Positions 25,183 to 34,834 of a stretch of DNA of 64,000 nucleotides are shown in pieces. Both the position numbers and the translations under genes were made by a program. The notes below the pieces were generated by a model, which was not told the origin of the DNA, made no database searches, and was given only the letters and a program-made list of their open reading frames with translations. This stretch comes from JACKAN01 sp964502735 (GTDB taxonomy: Bacteria > Bdellovibrionota > Bdellovibrionia > Bdellovibrionales > UBA1609), in assembly GCA_964502735.1 (NCBI GenBank), contig CAZCYD010000001.1, forward strand, positions 108,260 through 172,259, written 5' to 3'. How positions within the stretch are numbered: the first letter of the stretch is position 1; every line of letters starts with the position of its first letter.

Positions 25183-26295
25183 TTAAGCCAGATACTTCAT
25201 TTGTGGATTTCCACGTTTCCAAATGACATTATCAATAAAATAATGATGGATGTTTATAAATAAGTGAAAGCTCGCCATAAAAATTGTACCTCCAAGAATT
25301 TCAGATTTTGTTGGAGACCATTCTCTATAAATACTATCTAAAAATTCTGGCAACCACAAAAAGCTAAGCACACCCAAAAGTAAAGCGGCTCCAAAATACA
25401 TAGTCGCTCTTTTTAACCACCATTTTCGATTCTCGTGTTCAGATTCTACAGCTTGACACTGACCCCATTGGTTTTTTTTAAGAGCAATAACGAATATCAA
25501 GTACTGTAGAGAATGAAAAAAGGGAATCATGTAAAAAAAGTGAGGATGTTGAGCTAGTGGAATGTACCAGGCATAAAGCGATAAAAAAGCTAGCCACCCA
25601 AGGTGGTGAAATGTTTTGCCTTCCTTTAACCACCTTCTGATCATCAAGGTTAAGAAACCAACTAAAGTTATAACTACAAATGAGTAAATAGTGCTCATTA
25701 TAAAATCTGAAACTCCATATAGTGCATATCTAACTCCATAAAAGTCAGCTTCGCGAGCCTGGTACTGTCCGTAGGCAAAACTCAAAGCCCAAACTGAATA
25801 AAGATTAGCAAGTGCTGTCCACCTTTCTAACTTTGAAAAATAAAAACCTTCTCGTATTGAGGGTACAACCATCATTCCAAACACCTGCTTTACGTAGTGC
25901 CAACCCACAGCAATGTACATGAACTGTACTATAAAACTAAAAACCTGAGGGCCGCCCCACAAAAATCCATAAGCAAAAGTCCCCAGCAATAAAAGTGGAG
26001 CAACTAAACTCGCCCAAATTAATGAGGGTTTCTTAAGCAGTTCTTTTCTTTGATCCCAATACAACAATTGATACGAGGCCATAAAATGGGGCCAGTTAAA
26101 CAAAAAACTCAGAATATACATAATCCACGATAATTTATGAGTCGGTGCTTGTTCGGACACAAAAAAATGGAACCCACAAAAAAATAGTAAGCTTAATCCC
26201 CCCACTCCCCACGTATCTAAAAAAGAATTAAGAATTGGTCGTGATGGAATGACGGACGAAGAGAATGTGTCTACTTGTTTTGCTAAAATTCCCAA
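25183..26295 (-). CDS. Multi-spanning membrane protein with conserved-looking His motifs, unknown function
   Basis: 370 residues with about nine hydrophobic helices. Histidines sit near helix ends in NWPHFMASY, WHYVKQVFGMM, PFFHSLQYLIF and FHLFINIHHYFIDNVIWK, which could bind a metal or pigment; this is an inference from the pattern. I recall similar HHYFID-type uncharacterised proteins in myxobacteria and relatives, but no function. The start is TTG with only a G-rich stretch upstream, so it is uncertain. It converges on exbD with a 3-bp gap. Confidence 0.6.
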   Translation of the reverse strand: MGILAKQVDTFSSSVIPSRPILNSFLDTWGVGGLSLLFFCGFHFFVSEQAPTHKLSWIMYILSFLFNWPHFMASYQLLYWDQRKELLKKPSLIWASLVAPLLLLGTFAYGFLWGGPQVFSFIVQFMYIAVGWHYVKQVFGMMVVPSIREGFYFSKLERWTALANLYSVWALSFAYGQYQAREADFYGVRYALYGVSDFIMSTIYSFVVITLVGFLTLMIRRWLKEGKTFHHLGWLAFLSLYAWYIPLAQHPHFFYMIPFFHSLQYLIFVIALKKNQWGQCQAVESEHENRKWWLKRATMYFGAALLLGVLSFLWLPEFLDSIYREWSPTKSEILGGTIFMASFHLFINIHHYFIDNVIWKRGNPQMKYLA

Positions 26296-26379
26296 AGTCA
26301 GCCCCCACTACGTAACTATATATCCGTTGAATAAATGTATTGTACTAATCCATAAATAAATACAATATTCTAAAAAATC

Positions 26380-28428
26380 TTACCAGATGTGGGCTCTTTT
26401 TTCATGAGGCAACGTCATTGGATCTTTACGGCTACATTGAAAGGCTTTCTCAAAAGCAAGGTGCTGCTTAACCTGCTCATTCACACGAGCATAAATAATT
26501 GAGTGAGGCCCCACCTTGATTTGCCTTTCAATCTCTTTAGGCCTCATAACCCCACACCAAGTGCGACCGTACTGGATAAAAAAATCTTGTTTTGCTTTTT
26601 GGCTACCAAACTCCTTAGGAAATGCAGCACGGTAAGCAAAGCTTAAACCTACAAAATCACCAATATTCTCACCTAGAGTGAGTTGCCCGTCGAAGCCCGC
26701 CTGATTAAATTGTTCAACCAATATTTGACTTCTAGATTTAAAATTTTTTAGATCCTCATCCCCCATCCACTTCCTTAGGCGGCCCTGAGCATCATATTTT
26801 GACCCCTGATCATCTATTCCATGCCCCAACTCATGTCCAACAACAGCTCCGACCGATCCCAGATTTACATGATCTGGCAAATCTGGCGAGTAAAAAGGAT
26901 ATTGCAAAATACCTATTGGCATAACAAATTTATTGTCAGCAGCACTGTAATAAGCATTTACAGTTAGTGGCCCCATATGCCACAAGTTAGGATTTCTCTT
27001 TTGATTCAACTCTGCTAGAAGCTTTTTCCTGAGAGCTCTATTTAGCTTTTGGATGTTTTGAATATATTCCTCTCCTGAATAATCTAGAGTTGGATTAAAA
27101 TTCCACTCTGATTCATTTCGGGGTTTAACAACTTGAAATCGAGCCTTATTAATTTTGTCGATGGCTAAACGCTTACCCTCTTCACTCAACCAGGTGTTTT
27201 CAGTTAAGCCCTCAACTATAGAAGACTTGACTTTCTTTAAGAGTTTAACAAAAGACTCCTCCCGAAAGTTGGGAAACAGAATATCGACAAGCTCGGCATC
27301 TACTTCTTTTGTAAAGTACTCCATGGTAGTTTGAGTGCATCTTTCATGTAGAGCTGGACGCTTTTCTGGTCCTCCCAAGTGCTTTTGGGCAAAGAGAAAT
27401 TTTTCTTTAAAAAATTGAGGATAAGCTTCATCCATTACTTTAGATAAAGAAACGTAAACAGCTAAACTCAACAAATGATCTAAAGGAGCCGTTTGTAAGT
27501 AGTTGTTCAAATATTCAAAATTATCGGGAGTAAACATTCTGATTTTTGTATGAGCCGGCATTCTAGAGAATAGTTTTTTCAATTGCAAATTAGGATAATT
27601 TTTTATAAGAATCCCCCTCTCCACTTCATTATCTTGATTTCTCAAATCACGGCTTTCTCTCGGCAGAGGATAACTCTTCATGTGCCCTTCTTCGAAATTT
27701 AAAACCCACTCAGCTCTCAAATCTGGCTGATCAAGATTTAAAATATTAAAAAAGCTTGCCAGCAGAACACCGAAATCCTTACGAACAAGATTGTTTTCAT
27801 AATAAGACCGTTCAGGGAGAGTGGGGAGGCTCCAACTTGCAACTAAAAATAAGTCTTTACGCAAGGGCTCTTTGATATTTCCCCCTTCGCTAAAATAGAG
27901 CAGAGAGGGCTTGCCTTCAATTGTACGCTCCATAAACCAATTCTGAAAATTGGAGCGTGTTTTAAACTTTGTAAGTTCTTTTAAAGTTTCTCCAACAATC
28001 TTAAGCTCTTCCTTTTTCCTAGCCTCAGTATTCATACAAGACCGATAAAAAGGTTTTAACTGAGAACCACGGGTTGATAATTTTCGATGTCCCTTAGCCA
28101 TGTCATCAAAAAAATTCATCTTCTCTTTTAATATTCTTTCGCTTGAATCATTAAAAGCGAACATATGCCGATTGCGATCCTCACGCAGCTTAAAACCTTG
28201 CTGAGCCTTTGAACATACATGCTGATAAAAGTTTTGGCATGGAGAAACGTCTAAATTAAGGGGAAACTCCCTGCGCTCGGGTATCTCTTCTGATCCCTTG
28301 GGATTGTCCGACAGAAATTTTTCATATTGAGTTTTTTTGCTCATGTGACTACAAGAGACAATCGCAAAACTTGAAATAAAAACACAAGATAAGGAGTAGA
28401 GTACCAATGAATTCACTTTTTTAGTCAT
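26380..28428 (-). CDS. M13 (neprilysin-type) zinc metallopeptidase, lipoprotein
   Basis: 682 residues. The N-terminus has a lipoprotein-type signal ending IVSCSH (Cys about residue 26). The active-site HELGH is at about 532-536 and the third zinc ligand is Glu in GENIGD at about 587, the M13 arrangement. VNAYYSAADNKFVMPIGIL is the conserved substrate-binding region (NAYY). The C-terminus ends HIW and lacks the Cys of the C-x-x-W motif common in M13. The enzyme would degrade peptides outside the inner membrane, consistent with the number of exported proteases here. It is followed (upstream) by a palindrome region and the DUF4143 relic. Confidence 0.92.
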   Translation of the reverse strand: MTKKVNSLVLYSLSCVFISSFAIVSCSHMSKKTQYEKFLSDNPKGSEEIPERREFPLNLDVSPCQNFYQHVCSKAQQGFKLREDRNRHMFAFNDSSERILKEKMNFFDDMAKGHRKLSTRGSQLKPFYRSCMNTEARKKEELKIVGETLKELTKFKTRSNFQNWFMERTIEGKPSLLYFSEGGNIKEPLRKDLFLVASWSLPTLPERSYYENNLVRKDFGVLLASFFNILNLDQPDLRAEWVLNFEEGHMKSYPLPRESRDLRNQDNEVERGILIKNYPNLQLKKLFSRMPAHTKIRMFTPDNFEYLNNYLQTAPLDHLLSLAVYVSLSKVMDEAYPQFFKEKFLFAQKHLGGPEKRPALHERCTQTTMEYFTKEVDAELVDILFPNFREESFVKLLKKVKSSIVEGLTENTWLSEEGKRLAIDKINKARFQVVKPRNESEWNFNPTLDYSGEEYIQNIQKLNRALRKKLLAELNQKRNPNLWHMGPLTVNAYYSAADNKFVMPIGILQYPFYSPDLPDHVNLGSVGAVVGHELGHGIDDQGSKYDAQGRLRKWMGDEDLKNFKSRSQILVEQFNQAGFDGQLTLGENIGDFVGLSFAYRAAFPKEFGSQKAKQDFFIQYGRTWCGVMRPKEIERQIKVGPHSIIYARVNEQVKQHLAFEKAFQCSRKDPMTLPHEKRAHIW

Positions 28429-28481
28429 TGGTAAACATTAACATAATTAAGTCTTTTTGAAGATCTTTTTGTAGTCTCAAG

Positions 28482-28544
28482 ACTATAGTCAAAATGCATA
28501 CCACTACATTTTAACTATAGTTAAAATGTAGTGGTATGCATTTT
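28482..28544. repeat. Perfect 54-bp palindrome with repeated ACTATAGTYAAAATG boxes
   Basis: 28491-28544 is a perfect palindrome of 27 bp per arm with no loop. The 15-mer ACTATAGTYAAAATG occurs at 28482-28496 and 28514-28528, and inverted at 28507-28521; a partial fourth box starts at 28539. It lies between the M13 gene start and the DUF4143-ATPase relic, eight bases before the relic. It may be a multi-site operator of the lost gene or a hairpin of a mobile element. Confidence 0.8.
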
Positions 28545-28552
28545 AACCGATA

Positions 28553-28780
28553 TCTGCAAAATCACGTCTCCACCTGGCTCAAAAACTCTATCTTTGGGAC
28601 TGGTCGGCTGTCGAATGCAAACACGGCGAATACGGTGCTTCCCCTCATTTGGCCTATTTTCAACAGAAAACCTCCATTCCCAAATTTTATCAAGTTCATA
28701 CCGGCGACAAAGACTTTATCGACAAAGGTGTCCGCATTTTGCCATTCGCCGAGTTCTGCAAAGTTGAACGCATGGTCTGA
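28553..28780 (+). pseudogene. Relic of an AAA ATPase with DUF4143 domain, with internal deletion
   Basis: The frame at 28553-28780 reads without a stop and matches only pieces of the DUF4143 C-terminal region of AAA-family ATPases: HLAQKLYLWDWSAVE, then ECKHGEYGASPHLAYFQ and GVRILPFAEF. In intact members roughly 100 residues separate the WDWS segment from the ECK segment; here they are joined. The N-terminal ATPase part is missing, an in-frame stop precedes the segment, and no start codon is placed. These ATPases are accessory genes that move between strains. The base composition also looks less AT-rich than the neighbours. Confidence 0.75.
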
Positions 28781-28846
28781 TGCCAAGTGTACTGCAACAA
28801 TCTAAATTTGATACGGCCTCGCAAATATCGCGTTCAATTCTGTTAG

Positions 28847-30178
28847 TCACTCATTTCTCAGTGCTGCATAAGCGTCTACAATACCCTCAGTAACAACCCG
28901 TTTGCGCAAACTTTTTAGAGGTCTTGCCGTTTCCAATAGCCGCTTTTTAACTTCGATAGCCGATAGCTCAGGCTCTTTTGACATCAACAATACTCCCACC
29001 CCCGAAACATGTGGTGTGGCCATAGAGGTTCCAGACCAAGAGGAATACCCCCATGGAGTAGAGCTCATTATGTTTTCACCTGGTGCAGCTATGTGAACAG
29101 AAGAGGCTCCAAAACTTGAGAACGAGGTCAATCGGCCAGTATTCGTTATTGCTGCAACAGAAATAATATTACCGATTGAATATGATGCAGGATAGGCAGG
29201 CTTTTTATCATTACTTGAGTTTCTATTTCCAGCCGATGCAACAAAAAGAGCACCCGCACTGTGGGACCTCAAAACACTCTCATATAGAGCTTGAGAAAAC
29301 TCTGTGCCACTCCATGAGTTATTCAAAATATGCGCTCCCATTGCCGTAGCATAATCAATAGCTCGAATGGCATCGGCAAGAGTTCCTGTGCCTCCTCTAC
29401 CCGCAAATTTTAAACCCATTATTTGAGCTCTCCATGCGACCCCAACAATTCCTATTCCATCGTCTCCATTAGCAGCAATAGTTCCGGCGACATGAGACCC
29501 ATGCCCGTGATCGTCCTTAAGCTCGCCCGTATTAGTTATAAAATTATAACCATAAATATCATCCACATAACCGTTCTTATCGTCATCAATTTCTTTAACG
29601 CCATTGAGTTCAGCCTGATTTGCCCATAAGTTTGACTTCAGGTCCCTGTGAGAAATATCAATACCCGTGTCTAAAACGGCCACAACTATGTTTTGATTTC
29701 CAGTTTCTAGCGCCCAAGCTCTAGCTGCATTAATATCTATACCTGGAACCCCCTTGTATTCAGGGGGATCTCCTGGACTTACCTGTCCAGTATTTATAAG
29801 ACCCCAAAGATTATGAAGTTCGGGATCATTAGGTAAACGCTGTTGAGGCCTTCCCTCTACCGAATACAAAAAATTGGGTTCAACATAATCAACAGACGGA
29901 TGGCTCTGTAGATCCCACATGACGGATCTAAATCCTTTTGCAACTTTCTTTTTTACTAAATAGACTTCCGATTGAGGGGAAACGAGTTCTACGCTATCAG
30001 CCTTAAAAAGCTCAGTAAGCGCACTGGAGCTAACTTTTGGCACCATTGGCTTTAATTTGACAATAAATTCATTCGGCTTGTACAAGCTGGCCCGTACAAC
30101 TTCAACCCCAAAACAAATCCCAAATAAAAGAAGTCCTAATGCTAACCTTGCCCAATAAGTTTTTTTGTTAAAAGTCAC
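28847..30178 (-). CDS. S8 family subtilisin-like serine protease, exported
   Basis: About 443 residues. GTG 30178 is chosen because GGAGGGG precedes it and the following residues form a signal peptide (ARLALGLLLFGICFG). A propeptide-like region (about 30-110; EFIVKLKP, VDYVEPN) precedes the catalytic domain. The triad is Asp in VAVLDTGID, His in DHGHGSHVAGT and Ser in SGTSMATPHVSG. The fold ends near the C-terminus with no extra domain. It would act outside the cell or in the periplasm; an exported protease is in keeping with a predatory or proteolytic life, but that is inference. Confidence 0.93.
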   Translation of the reverse strand: MTFNKKTYWARLALGLLLFGICFGVEVVRASLYKPNEFIVKLKPMVPKVSSSALTELFKADSVELVSPQSEVYLVKKKVAKGFRSVMWDLQSHPSVDYVEPNFLYSVEGRPQQRLPNDPELHNLWGLINTGQVSPGDPPEYKGVPGIDINAARAWALETGNQNIVVAVLDTGIDISHRDLKSNLWANQAELNGVKEIDDDKNGYVDDIYGYNFITNTGELKDDHGHGSHVAGTIAANGDDGIGIVGVAWRAQIMGLKFAGRGGTGTLADAIRAIDYATAMGAHILNNSWSGTEFSQALYESVLRSHSAGALFVASAGNRNSSNDKKPAYPASYSIGNIISVAAITNTGRLTSFSSFGASSVHIAAPGENIMSSTPWGYSSWSGTSMATPHVSGVGVLLMSKEPELSAIEVKKRLLETARPLKSLRKRVVTEGIVDAYAALRNE

Positions 30179-30346
30179 GACCCCTCCTTGTTGAATGCCC
30201 CACTCTCTATCTAGTTTGTGCACACATTACTAAATTAATCTACAAATCTAAATTTGTTTTCCATCTCTAATTGTGAACAAAGAAAAAGGAGAGTTTCAAA
30301 CTTAAAAGTAAAAATAACGAATTGAAGACAACTTCATGCAACATTT

Positions 30347-30793
30347 CTACAATCGAGAAGCTGAAATTTGAAAAGCCTCAATAAATTCTGAGTGTGGAAT
30401 TTTCTTTCCTAACTCTTCCTCCAATGAAGTCATGACATCAGATGAAAACCCACAAGGCTGAATTCCCACAAAGGCCCCAAAGTCTTTGTCTATATTGACG
30501 GCAACACCATGATAGGCCACCCATTTTTTTATAGCCACACCAATAGAGGCTATTTTTTTACCGTTTATCCATACACCTGTAGGAATTAATTTCTTATCCT
30601 GTATATCTAAGCCCAACTGACGACTCGGAGTGCAAGCCAAACCCAAGCATCCGAGGGCTTGAATTGTAACCTCCTCCAAATCCTTTAAGTACTTAAGTAC
30701 ATCTCGATGTTTGAGCTTGATTATGGGGTAAACTACCACTTGGCTAGGCCCGTGATAGGTCGCCTTGCCACCTCGACTGCTCTCGCAAACTTC
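30347..30793 (-). CDS. lipB: Octanoyltransferase LipB, C-terminal part (5' end lost in gap)
   Basis: About 148 residues of LipB are visible; the N-terminal part lies in the N gap. RGGKATYHGPSQ is the substrate-binding motif, GVAIKKWVAYHG contains the catalytic Lys, and QPCGF contains the catalytic Cys. The enzyme transfers octanoyl from acyl carrier protein to lipoyl domains. It follows lpdA in the lipA-E2-lpdA-lipB order. Because a full LipB needs some 70 more residues and lpdA still has to finish, the true gap must be longer than the 100 N. Confidence 0.93.
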   Translation of the reverse strand, partial: EVCESSRGGKATYHGPSQVVVYPIIKLKHRDVLKYLKDLEEVTIQALGCLGLACTPSRQLGLDIQDKKLIPTGVWINGKKIASIGVAIKKWVAYHGVAVNIDKDFGAFVGIQPCGFSSDVMTSLEEELGKKIPHSEFIEAFQISASRL

Positions 30794-30893
30794 NNNNNNN
30801 NNNNNNNNNNNNNNNNNNNNNNNNNNNNNNNNNNNNNNNNNNNNNNNNNNNNNNNNNNNNNNNNNNNNNNNNNNNNNNNNNNNNNNNNNNNNN
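30794..30893. other. Assembly gap of 100 N
   Basis: A run of exactly 100 N interrupts the lpdA-lipB junction, as is usual for scaffold placeholders. An open frame can be drawn across it, but that fusion is an artefact. Confidence 0.99.
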
Positions 30894-32278
30894 GTGGCCT
30901 CGGCCGCCTCCATCATAGTTTCGCCCAAAGTGGGGTGAGGATGAATGGTCAAAGCTAAATCCTCAAGGGTTGCACCCATTTCTACAGCTAATGCCGCTTC
31001 ACTTATCAAATTACTCGCTTCTGGCCCCACTATGTGAACACCCAAAACTCTGTGTGTTTTGGCGTCGGCCACAATTTTGACAAAACCATCTGTTTCCATC
31101 ATAGAGACCGCACGACCATTGGCCGCAAAAGGGAATTTTCCTGTTTTAAGTTCTTGGTAACCTTGAGCCTTACACTCTTCTTCTGACCACCCTACAGAAG
31201 CTATCTCCGGATCAGTAAAGACAACTGCAGGAACTGTTTTGGCGTCAAAGGCTCGGTTCTTGCCACTAATGACTTCAGCAACTAGAACACCCTCATGACT
31301 AGCTTTATGAGCCAACATAGGCTGGCCAGCGATATCGCCAATAGCGAAAATATTGGGAATATTCGTTCGTCGTTGAGAATTTGTAACGAGAAACCCTCTT
31401 TCGTCCAACTTTAAACCTATGCCTTTTAAATTGCATTGATCTGAATTCGGCTTCCTACCCACTGTTAAAATTATTTTATTGGCTGTGAGACTCTGTGCTT
31501 TTCCGTCAATTTCAAAAGTGACCTCATAAGACTCACCAACCTTCTTATAAGACTTGGCTTTGGCTTTTAACAAAGTGCTAACTCCAGATTTTTTAAGTCT
31601 ACGCGCAACAACCTGTGTACAGTCCTTATCAGAAATTGAGGCTAATAGCTCAGAACCGGCTTCTAAAACAGTGATCTCTGTTCCCAACTTGCTGAGGTAG
31701 CTGCCTATCTCCAAGCCAATATAACCTCCACCAATCAACACTGCTGATTTTGGAACCTCTTCCAAGTCTAGAGCCCCAGTTGAAGACAACACATTTACTT
31801 CATCAATAGCAAATCCCGGAATTTCTATGGGACGAGATCCTGTGGCAATGATAAAGTGACTTGCCGAAATCAGCTCCTTTCCAGATTTGGTAGAAACCTC
31901 TAGTTGAGTATTCGATTTAAACTGGGCTTCACCCATTACAACTTCCACTTTGTTGCCCTTTAGTAACTGGGCCACCCCGCCTGACATTTTGTCACAAACA
32001 GATTGTTTCCAATCTTTTAGCTTCTTCATATTGACTCGAAAAGAGCCTTCCATCTCAAAGCCCATAGCCGGAGCATCATGCTGAGCTCTGTGCAAAAAGT
32101 GAGCAGCCGTAATCATCGCCTTCGACGGAATGCAGCCCACATTTAAGCAAACCCCTCCTAAGAATTCCCTTTCAATAATTGCAGTTTTAAGACCTAACTG
32201 AGCACAGCGAATGGCCGCGACATACCCCCCCGGACCAGCTCCTACAACACAAACATCAAAACTTTTATTCACGTTCAA
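30894..32278 (-). CDS. lpdA: Dihydrolipoyl dehydrogenase (E3), C-terminal few residues missing in gap
   Basis: 461 residues are visible. GAGPGGYVAAIR binds FAD, GGVCLNVGCIPSK is the redox disulfide, GGGYIGLEIG is the NAD site, and HPHPTLGETMMEAAEA is the dimer-interface His region near the normal end. The flavoprotein reoxidises dihydrolipoyl groups of the 2-oxoacid dehydrogenase complex. It starts four bases after the E2 gene, so the genes are one operon. A C7 run (32225-32231) lies within the FAD-site coding. Confidence 0.95.
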
Positions 32279-32282
32279 CTCC

Positions 32283-33608
32283 TTACATCATGTTGAGCAT
32301 CAGAAAAGAGGGGTTCTCGATTCTGTGGAAAAAGGCCCGCAAAAAGTTTGCAGCCACAGCCCCATCTATAAGACGATGATCACAGGTAACTGTATAATTC
32401 TGAATCTTTGCTGCCCGAAATTTTCCATCTCTAAAAATGGGTTTATCGGTGATTTTGTAAACACCAAGTATTGCCACCTCAGGATGGTTAATAATTGGAG
32501 TTGCATAAGTTCCCCCCACGCTTCCAATATTTGTGATTGTAATTGTTGCTCCTTTCATTTCCTCTAGGCTTAACTTTCCAGCTCTTGCCTTTCCAGCTAA
32601 CTCGGTAATCTCTTTGCTTAACTCTAGTATAGTCTTCTGATCAGCATTTTTAACATTGGGAACCAACAACCCCTGGGGAGTGTCCGCCGCAAAACCAATA
32701 TTAAAATACTTCTTGTAAACAATCTCGCCACTCTCATCGTCTATGCTGGCATTAAACATTGGAAACTCACGCATAGTTGCAATCAGAGCCTTCATTATAA
32801 ATGGCAAAAATGTAACTTTTGTTCCATAAGCTTCGCCAATTTTTTTAGACTGCTCGCGAATCTTTACCAGCTCTGTAACGTTCGCCTCATCCATCAAAGT
32901 AAAGTGAGGAACAATTTGTTTTGTCATTTGCAACTGCTCGGCAATCTTTCGACGAATGCCCCTCAAAGGTACGCGTTCCTCCAATTGCGGAAGCTGAGAG
33001 GTAAAAGCTGTTTTGGGAATCTCTAAAATGGGCTTGCCCGCAGCGACGGCTCCAGCTCCGCTTTTTACATTTAGAACGTCTTCACGAGTCACGCGACCGG
33101 CATTACCAGTACCACTAATTTGGTTAATATCTACGCTCATTTCGCGTGCAAGACGCCGAGTTGAGGGCGTTGCTAAAACCCTTGCATCCGCCGCTGGAGG
33201 GTGCACGTCCATTCCAGAAAAATGAGTTGTTGCAGGTGGCTCTCCACTCTTTTGCACGGGAGAATTTTGTACAGAAGAGTGAACGGTGGGTGCGGAGGCT
33301 GTTCCGGGGCCAACACTCGCACCGGCACTTGAGCTGGTACTGGGTGCCTTTACAGAATTTTGAGTTGCGGAGTTAGCTTCTAGCACCAACATCGTCGTCT
33401 CGATTGGGATAATATCTCCCTCGTTAACTTTTAATTCCTGAACTTTACCGGCGACAGGTGTTGGGACTTCAACTGTGGCTTTATCTGTCATAACCTCGGC
33501 TATAGGTTGATCGGCCTCAACAGAGTCTCCAACCTTAACTAGCCACTTTACTAATTCTCCTTCAGTAACACCTTCCCCTATATCCGGTAACCTAACTTCA
33601 GTTGACAT
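32283..33608 (-). CDS. 2-oxoacid dehydrogenase E2 (dihydrolipoyl acyltransferase)
   Basis: 441 residues. The lipoyl domain (about 1-80) has the lipoylated Lys in TDKATVEVP. A Ala/Pro/Ser-rich linker leads to the E1/E3-binding domain (TPSTRRLAREM, about 145-180) and the catalytic domain, ending with the active site CDHRLIDGAVAA. The complex could be pyruvate, branched-chain or other; branched-chain-like features exist but I cannot decide. ATG 33608 shares its A with the lipA stop (TGATG). Two starts (GTG 33611, ATG 33608) are possible. Confidence 0.93.
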   Translation of the reverse strand: MSTEVRLPDIGEGVTEGELVKWLVKVGDSVEADQPIAEVMTDKATVEVPTPVAGKVQELKVNEGDIIPIETTMLVLEANSATQNSVKAPSTSSSAGASVGPGTASAPTVHSSVQNSPVQKSGEPPATTHFSGMDVHPPAADARVLATPSTRRLAREMSVDINQISGTGNAGRVTREDVLNVKSGAGAVAAGKPILEIPKTAFTSQLPQLEERVPLRGIRRKIAEQLQMTKQIVPHFTLMDEANVTELVKIREQSKKIGEAYGTKVTFLPFIMKALIATMREFPMFNASIDDESGEIVYKKYFNIGFAADTPQGLLVPNVKNADQKTILELSKEITELAGKARAGKLSLEEMKGATITITNIGSVGGTYATPIINHPEVAILGVYKITDKPIFRDGKFRAAKIQNYTVTCDHRLIDGAVAANFLRAFFHRIENPSFLMLNMM

Positions 33609-34663
33609 CACAGTTCCCCTTCATTTTTGCGTTGTTTATATATGGAATCCAATAATTCCCTATTCGTTAATTCACTACCATGCAATTGATTGTTTTTTTC
33701 TAAAATAGATCCACTTTTTTTAGACCCAATATAATCAGAAGATGAGGCCAAGACTCCCTCCTCTCTGCGTTTTTTTTCAATAATGCCTTTCATAAAAAAT
33801 TCTCCAGCCCTATAAGAACTCCTAACTAGAGGTCCACTTGCAACGTACAAGAATCCCATATTTTCAGCCTGCTTTTGCCAAAAAATAAATTCTTCTGGAG
33901 TGTAGTATTTTTCGACTTTTAATTTGAGCTTTGTCGGCTGTAAGTACTGTCCAAATGTGACAATATCGCATCCCACAGAACGCAAGTCCCTAAGACATTC
34001 AATAACTTCATCAGCCGTTTCGCCAAGCCCCAACATGATTGAAGTTTTTGTATAACGTTCGGGATTGAGCTCCTTTGCGACTCTCAATACCTCCATAGAC
34101 TGGTCATAGTTGGCCCTAGGATCGCGCACTCTTTTTTGCAAACTTCTAACCGTCTCAATATTGTGAGCAAACACGTCCGGCCCAGCTTTTACTACTTGGG
34201 AGATAAGATCTGGGTTGCCGCTAAAATCAGGAGTTAAGACCTCAACAATCAAATGAGGTCTTTGTAACTTAATTGTAGCCACGGTTTTTGCAAAATGACT
34301 GGCTCCTTGATCTGGAAGATCGTCTCTGTCCACGCTTGTTAAAACTACGTAATCTAATCCCATCTGGGCAATGGAATACCCAACCTTTTCGGGCTCATCC
34401 AGGTCAATGATGCCTTTGGGGTTTCCTGTTTTAACTGAACAAAATCGACAACCCCGGGTGCAAACTTCGCCCATCAGCATAAAGGTTGCGGTTCCCCCTC
34501 CCCAGCACTCCGCAATGTTGGGACACCTAGCCTCTTGGCACACTGTTGCTAAATTGAGTTTTTTTAGCATTTCTTTAATTTCTAAATAGTTTTCACCTGC
34601 AGGGGCTTTGACCTTAATCCATTGAGGTTTGGGCGCCTTTGGCTTTACTGATGTTTGACCCAA
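33608..34663 (-). CDS. lipA: Lipoyl synthase LipA
   Basis: About 351 residues. The radical-SAM cluster is in CTRGCRFC, and the LipA-specific cluster Cys residues are in CQEARCPNIAECW. The enzyme inserts two sulfurs into octanoyl-protein to make lipoyl groups, using the E2 substrate encoded next. The product is longer than the usual ~300 residues because of a polar C-terminal tail (last ~55) without recognised function. TTG 34663 is preferred over an in-frame TTG at 34723 because AAAGGAG lies six bases before it. A 13-bp tandem repeat lies upstream. Confidence 0.93.
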   Translation of the reverse strand: MGQTSVKPKAPKPQWIKVKAPAGENYLEIKEMLKKLNLATVCQEARCPNIAECWGGGTATFMLMGEVCTRGCRFCSVKTGNPKGIIDLDEPEKVGYSIAQMGLDYVVLTSVDRDDLPDQGASHFAKTVATIKLQRPHLIVEVLTPDFSGNPDLISQVVKAGPDVFAHNIETVRSLQKRVRDPRANYDQSMEVLRVAKELNPERYTKTSIMLGLGETADEVIECLRDLRSVGCDIVTFGQYLQPTKLKLKVEKYYTPEEFIFWQKQAENMGFLYVASGPLVRSSYRAGEFFMKGIIEKKRREEGVLASSSDYIGSKKSGSILEKNNQLHGSELTNRELLDSIYKQRKNEGEL

Positions 34664-34712
34664 TCTACTCTCCTTTGCGAAACTTAAGATTAATATCCTT
34701 CGGATAGCATCT

Positions 34713-34738
34713 TTATTACACAATCTTATTACACAATC
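34713..34738. repeat. Two-copy 13-bp tandem repeat upstream of lipA
   Basis: TTATTACACAATC occurs at 34713-34725 and again directly at 34726-34738, followed by a degenerate third (TTAGTTATATAATC). The location is 50-75 bases before the lipA start, so it may affect its promoter. Confidence 0.85.
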
Positions 34739-34834
34739 TTTAGTTATATAATCTTTGGCTATAGTTACTCTATGTATTAGACTCCTTACTCATAAATGTA
34801 ATTTATTAACGCTTAGCAATGTGAGTTTAATCCT

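Noticed and set aside
28531..28805. Two other open frames over the DUF4143 relic
   Set aside because: They are in other frames and give low-complexity Ser/Arg/Pro sequence without homology; the relic frame explains the region.
30347..32278. 643-residue continuous frame joining dihydrolipoyl dehydrogenase and LipB
   Set aside because: The join passes through 100 N; each half ends or begins abruptly at the gap. It is an assembly artefact.
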